This document shows positions 1 to 7,573 of a stretch of DNA of 17,951 nt, piece by piece; the first letter of the stretch is position 1, and the number at the start of each line of letters is the position of its first letter. The DNA is from Chitinophagaceae bacterium (lineage in GTDB: Bacteria > Bacteroidota > Bacteroidia > Chitinophagales > Chitinophagaceae). The stretch spans positions 1 through 17,951 of the forward strand of contig CANKNL010000024.1 of assembly GCA_947483345.1 (NCBI GenBank), in the 5' to 3' direction. The notes under the pieces were generated by a model. The model ran no database searches. It had not been told where the DNA came from and worked only from the letters and a program-made list of their open reading frames with translations. The position numbers and the translations under genes are program-made.

Positions 1-448
1 CTTTGGTATTTTTCCTACACATCTGCTAACAGATGGTAAAAGTGAAATTATTTTTGATGGACTAAAAAACCCGTTTTACGCCGTCGACAGCCGCGATTAC
101 CAGGTTATAGAACCCAACCTTAAAAAATTGCATGCCATGGGTGCTTCCCTTTTAGCTATTGAAAAGGAAAGGCCACATGTGCCTTTTGAAAGAGCCGTTA
201 TGGCCATCAGGTTTAACGAGCATATGATTGGCACTCAGTTTCACCCCGAAGCAGATGCCATTGGTATGAGCCTTCACCTGCAAACTGAAGAAAAGAAAAA
301 GACGGTTATCGAAAATTATGGTTTAGAAAAATGGCAATCGATGATTACCCATTTAAACGACCCCGAAAAGATCATGTGGACCTATGCCCATATACTCCCC
401 AATTTTTTATTACATGCAGTGGAAAGCCTGCAGCCGGTAGAAGCTTAA
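1..448 (+). CDS. Class I glutamine amidotransferase-like protein, 3' part
   Basis: The gene enters from the left edge. The open frame begins at base 2 and gives 148 residues before a TAA stop at 446-448. Near visible residue 80 it has the motif GTQFHPEAD, which carries the His and Glu of the Cys-His-Glu triad of class I glutamine amidotransferases (the GMP synthase-like GATase fold). The nucleophilic Cys would lie upstream of the window and cannot be checked. The segment after the triad, about 65 residues to the stop, is longer than in a minimal GATase domain. Such domains hydrolyse glutamine to supply ammonia, or act on gamma-glutamyl bonds. The next gene starts 27 bases downstream on the same strand, and an ATP-grasp-like gene follows that one, so a ligase partner is plausible. 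The family call is fairly sure; the substrate is unknown. Confidence 0.75.
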   Translation, partial: FGIFPTHLLTDGKSEIIFDGLKNPFYAVDSRDYQVIEPNLKKLHAMGASLLAIEKERPHVPFERAVMAIRFNEHMIGTQFHPEADAIGMSLHLQTEEKKKTVIENYGLEKWQSMITHLNDPEKIMWTYAHILPNFLLHAVESLQPVEA

Positions 449-475
449 TGTATCAAATATTAAAGAAGGTATTTT

Positions 476-1045
476 ATGATGACTGTAAAACAAATAAGCC
501 TGTCGATTCTGTTAACCCTTTTCTTAAACTCCCTGAATGCCCAAATTATAAAACCGGTAGATTTATGGAATGGCACCGGTAAATTTATTTTAGGTTCGGC
601 CAGGTCTGTCTATGGTTCAGATTTAAAATGGATTGGCGGAGATACATCAGGCATAAAAAAAAGTTATGGGTACGATTATATAAATCCAAAAACCGGGCCT
701 GTATTTTTTAAGAATATTAAATATAAAACTATACGCCTGTATTTTGATGAAAGACATAAATTGTATTGGATAGAATTGACAGCCGTATACGATCAAACAG
801 ATTCGGCCAATTCATTAAAAAAAGCTGAAGAGGATACAAAAAACATGATGCTTTATTTAAAAGACAATCTCAAAAGCAAAGGAGAGGAAAAATATAATTA
901 CATGACCGAAAAATTCAAAGCGCTAAGCTACGAATGGAAAAAACAGAACAATATCATCACTTTTTCTGTTTTAGAAGGTAAAACCCCCGAGCATGAATTT
1001 GTGAATCTGACTATTTGGTTCAGTGCGCCACTGAATAAGCAATAA
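476..1045 (+). CDS. Small secreted protein of unknown function
   Basis: This 189-residue protein has a clear N-terminal signal peptide: a hydrophobic stretch from about residue 8 to 18, ending in NAQ near residue 23. The mature part, about 167 residues, is rich in Lys, Tyr and Asp, has no Cys in the exported region and shows no motif I recognise. The alternation of short hydrophobic and charged segments suggests a mixed alpha/beta periplasmic or surface domain. Two ATG codons stand in tandem at 476 and 479. An AGAAGG sequence at 464-469 is a fair ribosome binding site for either, which is unusual here because most genes in the window lack one. It lies 27 bases after the amidotransferase stop and is probably cotranscribed with it. 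I do not assign a function. Confidence 0.7.
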   Translation: MMTVKQISLSILLTLFLNSLNAQIIKPVDLWNGTGKFILGSARSVYGSDLKWIGGDTSGIKKSYGYDYINPKTGPVFFKNIKYKTIRLYFDERHKLYWIELTAVYDQTDSANSLKKAEEDTKNMMLYLKDNLKSKGEEKYNYMTEKFKALSYEWKKQNNIITFSVLEGKTPEHEFVNLTIWFSAPLNKQ

Positions 1046-1068
1046 GCGATTAAAAGGCGCTTTTATTA
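1044..1068 (+). terminator. Weak possible terminator hairpin after the secreted-protein gene
   Basis: AAGCG at 1044-1048 can pair with CGCTT at 1058-1062, followed by a T-rich run. An alternative pairing is TAAAAG (1051-1056) with CTTTTA (1060-1065). The stem is short and AT-rich, so this is a tentative call that fits the end of the first transcription unit. Confidence 0.3.
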
Positions 1069-1105
1069 TAAAAATCTTTTATTTTCTTTTCTCGGCTTTA
1101 CACTT

Positions 1106-1113
1106 TAGATTTG
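1106..1113 (+). promoter_or_regulatory. Candidate Bacteroidota -7 element (TAGATTTG)
   Basis: The octamer TAGATTTG matches the Bacteroidota -7 consensus TAnnTTTG and lies 15 bases before the ATG at 1129. Nineteen bases upstream of it is TTC rather than the preferred TTG. If this is the promoter, the TTG codon at 1111 lies inside the -7 element and cannot be the translation start. This supports the ATG at 1129. Confidence 0.35.
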
Positions 1114-1128
1114 AAAAAAGATCCTGTT

Positions 1129-2319
1129 ATGATACCTGCTTTGCGCCAAGCTTTTAATGATCGATTTACCAAAGAGAAATACGATGCCTATATGGATAAA
1201 CTGGAGAACTTGCACCCAGGTTCTTTGGATTTTAGAAATGCAGAAACCCCTGTTTTTATTCCGGCCGGTTTTACAAAAAAAATGCTGGATACCTGTGAGG
1301 ATATTATAGATGTAATTGTAGACCCCCAATTTATTAAACTTACCGATCGCAGCATTCCAGCCAATTTAAATGTTCCCAACGAAAGCAGCCATACCGAATT
1401 TTTGGTTTTCGATTTTGGCATCTGCGAAAATGATAATGCCGAACTGGAACCGCAGTTGATAGAAATGCAGGGCTTCCCTACCTTATTTGCTTTCCAGGCC
1501 TTTCATTCAGAATTAACAGCAGCCTATGCCGAATTACCGGATAATTTTTCACCCTATCTAAACGGCTATAATAAAGAAACGTATATCCAATTACTGAAAG
1601 AGATTATTGTGGGCGATCTGGATCCTGAAAACATCATTCTGCTGGAAATTTTTCCGGAGCAACAAAAAACCAGAATAGATTTTTATTGTACCGAAAAGCT
1701 GCTGGGTATAAAAACAGTTTGTCTTACCAAACTGATTGCCGAAGCTGACCAATTATTTTATGACAACAACGGCATAAAAACAGCTATCAAAAGAATTTAT
1801 AACCGGGTTATTTTTGATGACCTGCAAAAGCAGGAAGGTCTTGGGGAAACCATTGATCTGTCTAAACCCTATCAGGTAGAATGGGCTCCACATCCCAATT
1901 GGTTTTACCGCATCAGTAAATTTACTTTGCCGTTTATTGAAAACCCCTATGTACCACAAACCTATTTTTTAAATGAGCTGAAACAAATGCCAGCCGACCT
2001 CGAAAATTATGTTTTAAAACCCTTGTTTTCGTTTGCAGGCATGGGCGTGATCATTGATGTTAGTCTGGCCGATATTGATGCCGTTAATGACCCCGAAAAC
2101 TGGATCTTACAAAAGAAAGTAAAATATGCCGATGTGATTGAAACCCCCGATGGGCCTGCCAAAGCAGAGATACGCTTATTTTACTTTTGGAAAAAGGGAT
2201 GGGATCGGCCAATTGCGGTACACAACCTGGCCAGGCTGAGTAAAGGAAAAATGATTGGCACCCGTTACAATAAAAATAAAGAATGGGTTGGTGGCAATGT
2301 GGCTTTTTTTGAAACGTGA
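1129..2319 (+). CDS. Putative ATP-grasp family ligase, uncharacterised
   Basis: The protein has 396 residues from the ATG at 1129; the frame also has a TTG at 1111, which I consider less likely. It has no signal peptide or membrane segment and should be cytoplasmic. Around residue 296 the sequence LKPLFSFAGMGV has the lysine and glycine-rich pattern of an ATP-grasp nucleotide-binding loop. EIRLFYFW near 347 resembles the acidic metal-binding strand, and QLIEMQGFP near 110 an EIN-like strand. The segment IKRIYNRVIFDDL near 221 recalls circularly permuted ATP-grasp proteins of the glutathionylspermidine synthase type. Such enzymes join a carboxylate to an amine using ATP. The amidotransferase-like gene two genes upstream supports an amide-forming role. 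The acceptor is unknown, and the fold call rests on motif resemblance only. Confidence 0.5.
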   Translation: MIPALRQAFNDRFTKEKYDAYMDKLENLHPGSLDFRNAETPVFIPAGFTKKMLDTCEDIIDVIVDPQFIKLTDRSIPANLNVPNESSHTEFLVFDFGICENDNAELEPQLIEMQGFPTLFAFQAFHSELTAAYAELPDNFSPYLNGYNKETYIQLLKEIIVGDLDPENIILLEIFPEQQKTRIDFYCTEKLLGIKTVCLTKLIAEADQLFYDNNGIKTAIKRIYNRVIFDDLQKQEGLGETIDLSKPYQVEWAPHPNWFYRISKFTLPFIENPYVPQTYFLNELKQMPADLENYVLKPLFSFAGMGVIIDVSLADIDAVNDPENWILQKKVKYADVIETPDGPAKAEIRLFYFWKKGWDRPIAVHNLARLSKGKMIGTRYNKNKEWVGGNVAFFET

Positions 2320-2430
2320 GGCTTTGTGGTCATATAAGTGTTTTGTACCTGTTGAATGACTAATTTTTCAATACCCGGTAATCCATCTTAACTTATTTAT
2401 GCACTCGGATAAAAATAAAATAAACGAAAA

Positions 2431-3429
2431 ATGAAAAACGGCATAACCCGATTTGATTTTCACCTTAATCTATTACAGGAACTTCTTGTAAAGTCTTCCA
2501 AACAAAAAAATCCGGCATTATGGCTATACCAGAATAATGCACGTACCCCTTTATTTATGCTGGAGGGGCTGTGTAAATTATATGCCGGCATTCACAATAA
2601 AAAGAAATTTAAAAAACTAAAAGAACATGTTAAACTACTGGAAGACGCTATCGGCCAAATTGATTATTACGATGCTTTTGCAAAAGAATTTATGGCCAAT
2701 AAAAAAATGCCTCAGCCTATAACGAATTACCTACTGGCACAAAGCAGGGAAAAAATACAGAGCCTTAATGAAATTTTACTCGAACACCAATGGCTGGGAG
2801 AGGATTATAGTCGCATAGCTAAGATCAGAAAAAAATTGGCAAAAGCAGATTGGCAAAATGAAAAAGAAGATATTGAAAGCATCCACCAGTTTTATATAAC
2901 AGCGATAAATCAAGTACTTGAATTTATTAATCAAAAAGATTTTCATTTTACCAATGTAGAAAAAGACCTGCATGAATTCAGAAGAATGATACGCTGGCTC
3001 AGTATATATCCACAGGCATTACGGGGCTGTATTCAACTTAACCAATCAAAATCAGTTACAGCAAAATTCCTGTCGAAATATTTAACCAAAGCCATTACCG
3101 GCTCAGCCTATAATGTGATGCCCGATGCAGGGGATCAAAAACAATTTTTATTACTGGATAAAAACCGGTTCTATGCCCTGAGTTGGCTGATTGCAGAACT
3201 GGGTAATTTAAAAGATAGCGGCCTTAAGACGGAGGTGATAAAAGAAGCGTTAATGCAAACATCCAAAATCACGGAACAGGGTGCCCTTGCAAAAGCGTAT
3301 AAACTGAGCGGCCGCGGCCATCAAACCCTACAACAGGTATTAACGGCATCTGAAAATTTATGCAGGACCTTTTGTAAAGAAAAAAATCTGGAGACGTTGA
3401 TAACAGGCGTAGCAGCAGTTAAAAAATAA
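2431..3429 (+). CDS. All-helical CHAD-like protein
   Basis: This is a 332-residue, Lys-rich and almost entirely helical protein with no signal peptide. Two halves look alike in pattern. Residues about 30-85 contain NNARTPLFMLEGL and then LEDAIGQIDYYDAF. Residues about 178-200 contain LHEFRRMIRWL, with an H-x2-R-x3-R spacing. CHAD domains are built from two such four-helix bundles with conserved His and Arg/Lys and are thought to bind polyphosphate. That is the best resemblance I can see, but it is distant and the basic residues are fewer than in typical members. The gene follows the ATP-grasp-like gene after 111 bases, and its stop codon is one base from the stop of the convergent thioredoxin gene. 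The coding call is firm; the family is tentative. Confidence 0.6.
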   Translation: MKNGITRFDFHLNLLQELLVKSSKQKNPALWLYQNNARTPLFMLEGLCKLYAGIHNKKKFKKLKEHVKLLEDAIGQIDYYDAFAKEFMANKKMPQPITNYLLAQSREKIQSLNEILLEHQWLGEDYSRIAKIRKKLAKADWQNEKEDIESIHQFYITAINQVLEFINQKDFHFTNVEKDLHEFRRMIRWLSIYPQALRGCIQLNQSKSVTAKFLSKYLTKAITGSAYNVMPDAGDQKQFLLLDKNRFYALSWLIAELGNLKDSGLKTEVIKEALMQTSKITEQGALAKAYKLSGRGHQTLQQVLTASENLCRTFCKEKNLETLITGVAAVKK

Positions 3430-3430
3430 A

Positions 3431-3910
3431 TTACTGTACCAGACTTTTTACTTTATCAAACAACGCCTTTCCTTCAAGATTGATGGCTACGATTTTTCCA
3501 GACCTATCCAACAAAAAATTAGTGGGTAACTGGTCAACAAAATAACGTTCTGCCACTGGCGATTGCCAGCCTTTACCATCAACCACCAGTGTATAGGTTA
3601 ACCTGTCTTTTTTTATGGCTCTTAGCCAGGCCTCTTTTTTTACATCCAGCGAAACGGCAAAAACTTCAAATCCCTTTGCCTTATACTTTTTGTATAGTTT
3701 CTCTACATACGGATTGGCAGCCCTGCAGGGTGCACACCAGCTTGCCCAAAAATCTATCAGTATTACTTTACCATTAAAAGAAGACAGGTTAATAATACTA
3801 TCTTTTGTATCTGAAAGTGAAATTTCCGGTACAGCTCCACCAATTTGCAATTGTGCCTTACCCGGCAAGCTAACCAACAGCAAAATAAAAACGGGAATCA
3901 GTCTTTTCAT
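3431..3910 (-). CDS. TlpA/ResA-like periplasmic thioredoxin
   Basis: The protein has 159 residues from the ATG at 3910. A TTG nine bases further upstream is also in frame, but MKRL begins a standard signal peptide, with a hydrophobic core at residues 4-15 ending in GKAQ at 20. The mature part is one thioredoxin fold of the AhpC/TSA-TlpA type. It has the active site WCAPC at 58-62 (Cys59 and Cys62) after the strand ILIDFWAS, and the cis-proline at about 129 in QLPTNF. TlpA-like proteins reduce disulfides in the periplasm, for example in cytochrome c or copper-site assembly. It is the last gene of the minus-strand metal module, about 98 bases after the receptor stop. Keeping the module's many Cys pairs reduced is a likely job (inference). 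Its stop is one base from the convergent CHAD-like gene. Confidence 0.88.
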   Translation of the reverse strand: MKRLIPVFILLLVSLPGKAQLQIGGAVPEISLSDTKDSIINLSSFNGKVILIDFWASWCAPCRAANPYVEKLYKKYKAKGFEVFAVSLDVKKEAWLRAIKKDRLTYTLVVDGKGWQSPVAERYFVDQLPTNFLLDRSGKIVAINLEGKALFDKVKSLVQ

Positions 3911-4008
3911 CTGCAGCAATTTTTTTTTATAAACAATGATAGTATAAACAAAAGTGTTTTTTTCAAGCTCTGAAATTATTGAATAAAAAATATTTTACAA
4001 TACTACAT

Positions 4009-6648
4009 TTATTTGATGGTAAACCTTAGTCCGCCATAAAACATACGCCCACTTACAGGCCCCCAAACCATCGACGCATCAAAATAATTGCTGAATGGCT
4101 GATCGGCTGCTACGATTACCTGTTGCTGATAATAATTCGCCATATTCTCTACACCAATATAAACATCAAAAGGAAATTTACTGCCAAATGTTTTAGACAG
4201 CTGGGTATTCATCAACAAAAACTGTGGTGAAGATGCCGGCAACTGATACGCCGGTATATTTGCCTTTGTATCTGGCAATCGTTTTTTACCGTTAAATGTT
4301 ATGGTGTAATCAAACTTAAACCCATGTGTAGCATAAGCCAGATTTGCAAAGGCTCTATGTTTTGCTATTAATGGCCTGGTTGTTAATTGGCCGCTATAAG
4401 TGGCCTTTACATCAAAAAAACGGTAGGCCAGCCGTATTTCGAATTTCTTTATCGGTTCAATATTTAACTCGGCCTGAAAACTATTGGAATAAGACTTCCC
4501 CTGTAAATTATAAAATCTAACTTCTCTCGGATTTTCCATGTCTACCACAACCTGGTTGGTAAAATCATTTCTAAAATAATCTACAGTAAACAAAGCGTCG
4601 TTATTAAAAAGCCTGAATTTCTGGTCAATGCTCAGGCCCTTGTTCCAGGCCACTTCTGGATTAAATCCATAAGCTTTACCGGAACCGGCAGCAATCATAT
4701 TTACCTGCCTTGCGCTTGCAAATACACTGGTATTTTCGGCAAATATATTGGCTGTGCGTTGCCCTCTACCTGCACTGGCACGCAGTATGGTGCCTTTAAA
4801 AGGCTCGTACCTGATATTTAACCGGGGCGTAGCAAAAAAGCCGAACAAATTATTATGGTCGGCCCGTAAACCCACAACAGCAGAAAATTTATCATTGGGC
4901 GCAAATGTATATTCTCCAAAAATGCCAGGCACTATTTCTGTACGTTTATAATTGCTTAATTTAAAATCTTCATTGGTTTTGTCGTAAACAAAACTTAGTC
5001 CGGTTCTGAATTTATGTACCGTTGTATGGATAATGGATTGATAAATTAAATTACTGTAAAAGGTCTGCTCTTTTGCATGATAAGCCGTTAATCCAAAATA
5101 GGAACCTTGCCGGTGACTGATAGCGGCCAACTGTAACCCAATACTTTTATACTTTTTTTCCGGAAACAAATAACCAATTTTTGCAAAAGCTTCATACCGC
5201 TCTGTATTAATGCCAAGCCCATATTTATTGGTTGTGTTTTTATCTGATGCAGGATTAAAACTAACTTCTCCCCCTGTTCTTTTATCATTTAAAATCTTTA
5301 GCCCAAACTGTAGCATCGCGCCTTTACTATTATCAAACATATAGCGATTTACCAAACTAAAGCTGTTACCCGTTGGCAAATCACGAAACCCGTCTTTATT
5401 AAAATCCAGTTTTTTGTTGGTTAAAAAATCATCATGTACCAATAAACCTGCAGACCAGTTTTTATTTATTTTTTTAGACAGATTGAGATTAAGATCTGTT
5501 TTACCGTAATCATTTATATACAAATTGGCCAGTAATTTTTCGCTGTTTTCCGGTTTCTTTAGCTCCACATTTATTTGTCCGGCGATACTTTCATAACCAT
5601 TCGCAACCGATCCAACACCTTTGGTTAATTGAATGGATTCAATCCATGGACCGGCAATGGAATTTAATCCCAATGGCGTTGCAATACCTCTGGGGCCAGG
5701 TAAATTCTCCACAGTAAGTTGTGTATAGTTTCCACTTAAACCCAATAGCTGAATTTGCTTTGAACCGGTTACGGCATCGTTGTAAGAGACATCCACAGAT
5801 GGGTTGGTTTCAAAACTTTCGCTTAGATTACAGCAAGCTGCTTTAAGCAACTCTTTACCCGTAATGGTTTGTGTTCGGATCGGGCTTAAATTATTGACAT
5901 AAACAGACCGTTGCCTTGAGGTAACCGTTACTTCTTTTAATTGTTTTTTAGAAGCCAGTATAATCTTCACCTCTCCTATTGTTTTAACCTCCAGGGTATC
6001 TGATTGATAACCGGCATAACTAACCACCAGTCTACTGTTTGTGCCATCCTGTTTGATACTAAACACGCCTGTACTATCTGTTAAAACGCCATCGTTTGTC
6101 CCTAACCAGAATACACTTGCATGTGACAGTGCTTTAAATTTTCCTTTAACATCCTCCTCTAATACAATGCCCTTGATGTTAGCTGAATTTTGTATTGTCC
6201 CCATACCTTGTAGGGCTTTAAAAGAAGAATCCAATGTGATTTTTATGTCCTGCAGTTGGGTAGCCTCAGCATCATGATCAATTTCATTTTTCAAAGCTGC
6301 CATATCGCGGTAAAGACAGCATTTTGGCAAAGCGCTGTACACGCCATTTTTAGATTTTTTATTCTCCAGGTCATGGCCAACAGCTACAATTCTGTTTTCA
6401 ATTTTATCTAAAGAAATTTGACCGGGATTGTAAACCAATACAAGTTGTTTTGATTCGATGTCCCATGAGGCCGTTCTAACACCTTTAACCTTTAATGCAT
6501 TTTCAATTCGGTCTTTACATTGAATACAGGCTCCGTAAACTTTAAAAGTGATGCTGGTATCTGCAGTTGTTGTTTTTACATTTTGCGAATAAGCAACCGG
6601 GCCCAAAATGACCAGAAAAAACAGCAACAAATATTTTACTGATTTCAT
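4009..6648 (-). CDS. TonB-dependent receptor with N-terminal HMA domain
   Basis: This 879-residue outer-membrane receptor has an unusual N-terminus. Residues 1-22 are a signal peptide ending in YSQ. Residues about 30-95 form a heavy-metal-associated (HMA) ferredoxin-like domain with the metal motif C41-I-Q-C44, followed by PKCC at 109-112. Residues about 158-235 are a CarboxypepD_reg-like beta-sandwich. Residues about 255-365 are the TonB plug, with an ACCNLSESFE motif at 271-280. The rest is the 22-strand barrel, ending in a C-terminal aromatic-rich strand (GGLRFTIK). The HMA domain and the neighbouring HMA/HMBD and HYC genes suggest uptake of copper or a similar soft metal, or of a metal complex. 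It starts 165 bases after the HMA/HMBD gene and is probably in the same operon. The receptor fold is certain; the metal is inferred. Confidence 0.92.
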   Translation of the reverse strand: MKSVKYLLLFFLVILGPVAYSQNVKTTTADTSITFKVYGACIQCKDRIENALKVKGVRTASWDIESKQLVLVYNPGQISLDKIENRIVAVGHDLENKKSKNGVYSALPKCCLYRDMAALKNEIDHDAEATQLQDIKITLDSSFKALQGMGTIQNSANIKGIVLEEDVKGKFKALSHASVFWLGTNDGVLTDSTGVFSIKQDGTNSRLVVSYAGYQSDTLEVKTIGEVKIILASKKQLKEVTVTSRQRSVYVNNLSPIRTQTITGKELLKAACCNLSESFETNPSVDVSYNDAVTGSKQIQLLGLSGNYTQLTVENLPGPRGIATPLGLNSIAGPWIESIQLTKGVGSVANGYESIAGQINVELKKPENSEKLLANLYINDYGKTDLNLNLSKKINKNWSAGLLVHDDFLTNKKLDFNKDGFRDLPTGNSFSLVNRYMFDNSKGAMLQFGLKILNDKRTGGEVSFNPASDKNTTNKYGLGINTERYEAFAKIGYLFPEKKYKSIGLQLAAISHRQGSYFGLTAYHAKEQTFYSNLIYQSIIHTTVHKFRTGLSFVYDKTNEDFKLSNYKRTEIVPGIFGEYTFAPNDKFSAVVGLRADHNNLFGFFATPRLNIRYEPFKGTILRASAGRGQRTANIFAENTSVFASARQVNMIAAGSGKAYGFNPEVAWNKGLSIDQKFRLFNNDALFTVDYFRNDFTNQVVVDMENPREVRFYNLQGKSYSNSFQAELNIEPIKKFEIRLAYRFFDVKATYSGQLTTRPLIAKHRAFANLAYATHGFKFDYTITFNGKKRLPDTKANIPAYQLPASSPQFLLMNTQLSKTFGSKFPFDVYIGVENMANYYQQQVIVAADQPFSNYFDASMVWGPVSGRMFYGGLRFTIK

Positions 6649-6739
6649 AATAATACTTTAAATATTAAATAACCAAAACCTCATAAACCGGCGCCCCTTC
6701 TGATTTTTTAACATGTAAATAAACCGGGCACAACAAATA

Positions 6740-6769
6740 CAGTTGCAGATTATAAGTAATCTGCAACTG
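6740..6769 (-). promoter_or_regulatory. Perfect 13-bp inverted repeat between the HMA protein and receptor genes
   Basis: CAGTTGCAGATTA at 6740-6752 is perfectly complementary to TAATCTGCAACTG at 6757-6769, with the four-base spacer TAAG. In the minus-strand direction it is followed by TATTTGTTG, which is T-rich but not a clean U-run. It lies 44 bases past the stop of the HMA/HMBD gene and 91 bases before the receptor start. It could be a weak terminator or attenuator that sets receptor level relative to the upstream genes, an mRNA-stability hairpin, or an operator for a dimeric regulator. Confidence 0.6.
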
Positions 6770-6813
6770 CTGAGTTCTTGAGATAGTTAGTGACTAATGA
6801 TAAATAGAAAAGC

Positions 6814-7461
6814 TTATTGCTTCACTTTTAAACTCATCCCACATTTAGAACAAGCGCCGGCCTTATCGCTTTTTTCTTCCGGATGCATAGGGCAGCTGTA
6901 CGTCTTCACCTGGTCTTGTTTGGTCTTTGTAAGATTCATACCGCATTTACTGCAAGACATCGGACCATCACCGGTAACATCGGGGTGCATGGGACAACTG
7001 TACATCTTCACTTGGTCCTGTTTTGTTTTAGTAAGATCCATACCACATTTACTGCATGAAGCAGGGCTATTACTTGTCACATCAGGATGCATAGGGCAGG
7101 CATAAGATGCAGTGGCTGAAGAAGCTGCTTTTCTCTCGTACTTGCAGCAGCCTGGTAAATTTTCGTAAGCACTGTTATCTCCGGTAAAATCCTGTGTATC
7201 ATATCCCGCTTTGGCAATGGCCTCCTGAATTTTATCAGATGAGGTTTTAGCAGCAGCATAAGTTACTTTAAGTTCCTTACTGTCTTCATTCCATTTTGCA
7301 GTTTTTGCACCTGCGGTTTTAGCTGCTTTTTCAATAGTGGTTTTACACATCCCGCAGTTGCCCCATACTTTTATGGTTTCGTTATTTGCCGTTTGTGCGG
7401 TTGTTATATTGATGCTACATAGGTTAATGACTATGGCAGCTACTAATGATAATAATTTCAT
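6814..7461 (-). CDS. Secreted HMA-domain protein with three CPMHP/KCGM metal-binding repeats
   Basis: The protein has 215 residues from the ATG at 7461. The frame is open a further 27 codons upstream, but MKLLSLVAAIV begins a good signal peptide ending in TTAQ near residue 23. Residues about 27-92 are an HMA domain with GNCGMC at 34-39. A GCC motif follows at 104-106, mirroring PKCC in the receptor. Residues 120-209 hold three tandem copies of the HMBD-type heavy-metal-binding motif, with CPMHP at 122, 156 and 190 and KCGM at 138, 172 and 206, a period of exactly 34 residues. This motif is known in single copy from CusB-like and CopA-like copper proteins. It probably binds copper or a similar ion in the periplasm and acts as buffer or chaperone for the receptor encoded next. 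The family is sure; the metal is inferred. Confidence 0.88.
   Translation of the reverse strand: MKLLSLVAAIVINLCSINITTAQTANNETIKVWGNCGMCKTTIEKAAKTAGAKTAKWNEDSKELKVTYAAAKTSSDKIQEAIAKAGYDTQDFTGDNSAYENLPGCCKYERKAASSATASYACPMHPDVTSNSPASCSKCGMDLTKTKQDQVKMYSCPMHPDVTGDGPMSCSKCGMNLTKTKQDQVKTYSCPMHPEEKSDKAGACSKCGMSLKVKQ
6835..7104 (-). repeat. Three in-frame tandem repeats of about 102 bp encoding HMBD motifs
   Basis: Three copies of a 102-bp unit encode the CPMHP...KCGM modules. The first and second junction segments (LTKTKQDQVK) are identical in protein. Over about 53 bases around them they differ at roughly eight positions, mostly silent. This suggests a fairly old duplication kept under purifying selection rather than a fresh expansion. 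Confidence 0.85.
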
Positions 7462-7495
7462 TGTAAATAAATTTTGATGTTGAAAAAATAAATTA

Positions 7496-7534
7496 TGCAA
7501 ATAGCATATTGCACCCGTAAATATCTTTACCGGT
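7496..7534 (-). promoter_or_regulatory. Two adjacent dyads in the leader of the HMA/HMBD gene
   Basis: ACCCGTAAA (7513-7521) pairs with TTTACCGGT (7526-7534) with one mismatch and a four-base loop. TGCAA (7496-7500) and TTGCA (7509-7513) form a second, shorter dyad. Neither is followed by a T-run in the direction of transcription. They lie between a candidate internal promoter and the start at 7461, so they may be leader structure or operator sites. Confidence 0.35.
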
Positions 7535-7543
7535 GAACACATT

Positions 7544-7573
7544 CAAAATGAATTCTAAATTCTAAAAATACAA
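7544..7573 (-). promoter_or_regulatory. Candidate internal promoter for the HMA/HMBD gene
   Basis: On the minus strand TTG (7573-7571), a 19-base spacer and TCATTTTG (7551-7544) match the Bacteroidota pattern TTG-N19-TAnnTTTG with one mismatch in the -7 box. It overlaps the end of the HYC_CC_PP gene and would give a leader of roughly 75-80 bases carrying the dyads at 7496-7534. Confidence 0.4.

Noticed and set aside
331..582. 83-codon open frame across the amidotransferase end
   Set aside because: It lies in another frame over two real genes and has no recognisable protein pattern.
3911..3919. TTG start three codons upstream for the thioredoxin gene
   Set aside because: The ATG at 3910 gives a standard signal peptide beginning MKRL, and the extension adds nothing conserved.
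6835..7104. Possible CRISPR-like array because of regular 102-bp spacing
   Set aside because: The units are in-frame coding repeats of a metal-binding motif, with no short identical repeats separated by unrelated spacers.
6797..7105. 102-codon plus-strand frame with apparent repeats
   Set aside because: Its repeats are the antisense image of the HMBD repeats on the minus strand.
7462..7542. Upstream extension of the HMA/HMBD gene by 27 codons
   Set aside because: The extension puts His- and Phe-rich sequence before a complete signal peptide and covers the dyads and leader; MKLL at 7461 is the better start.
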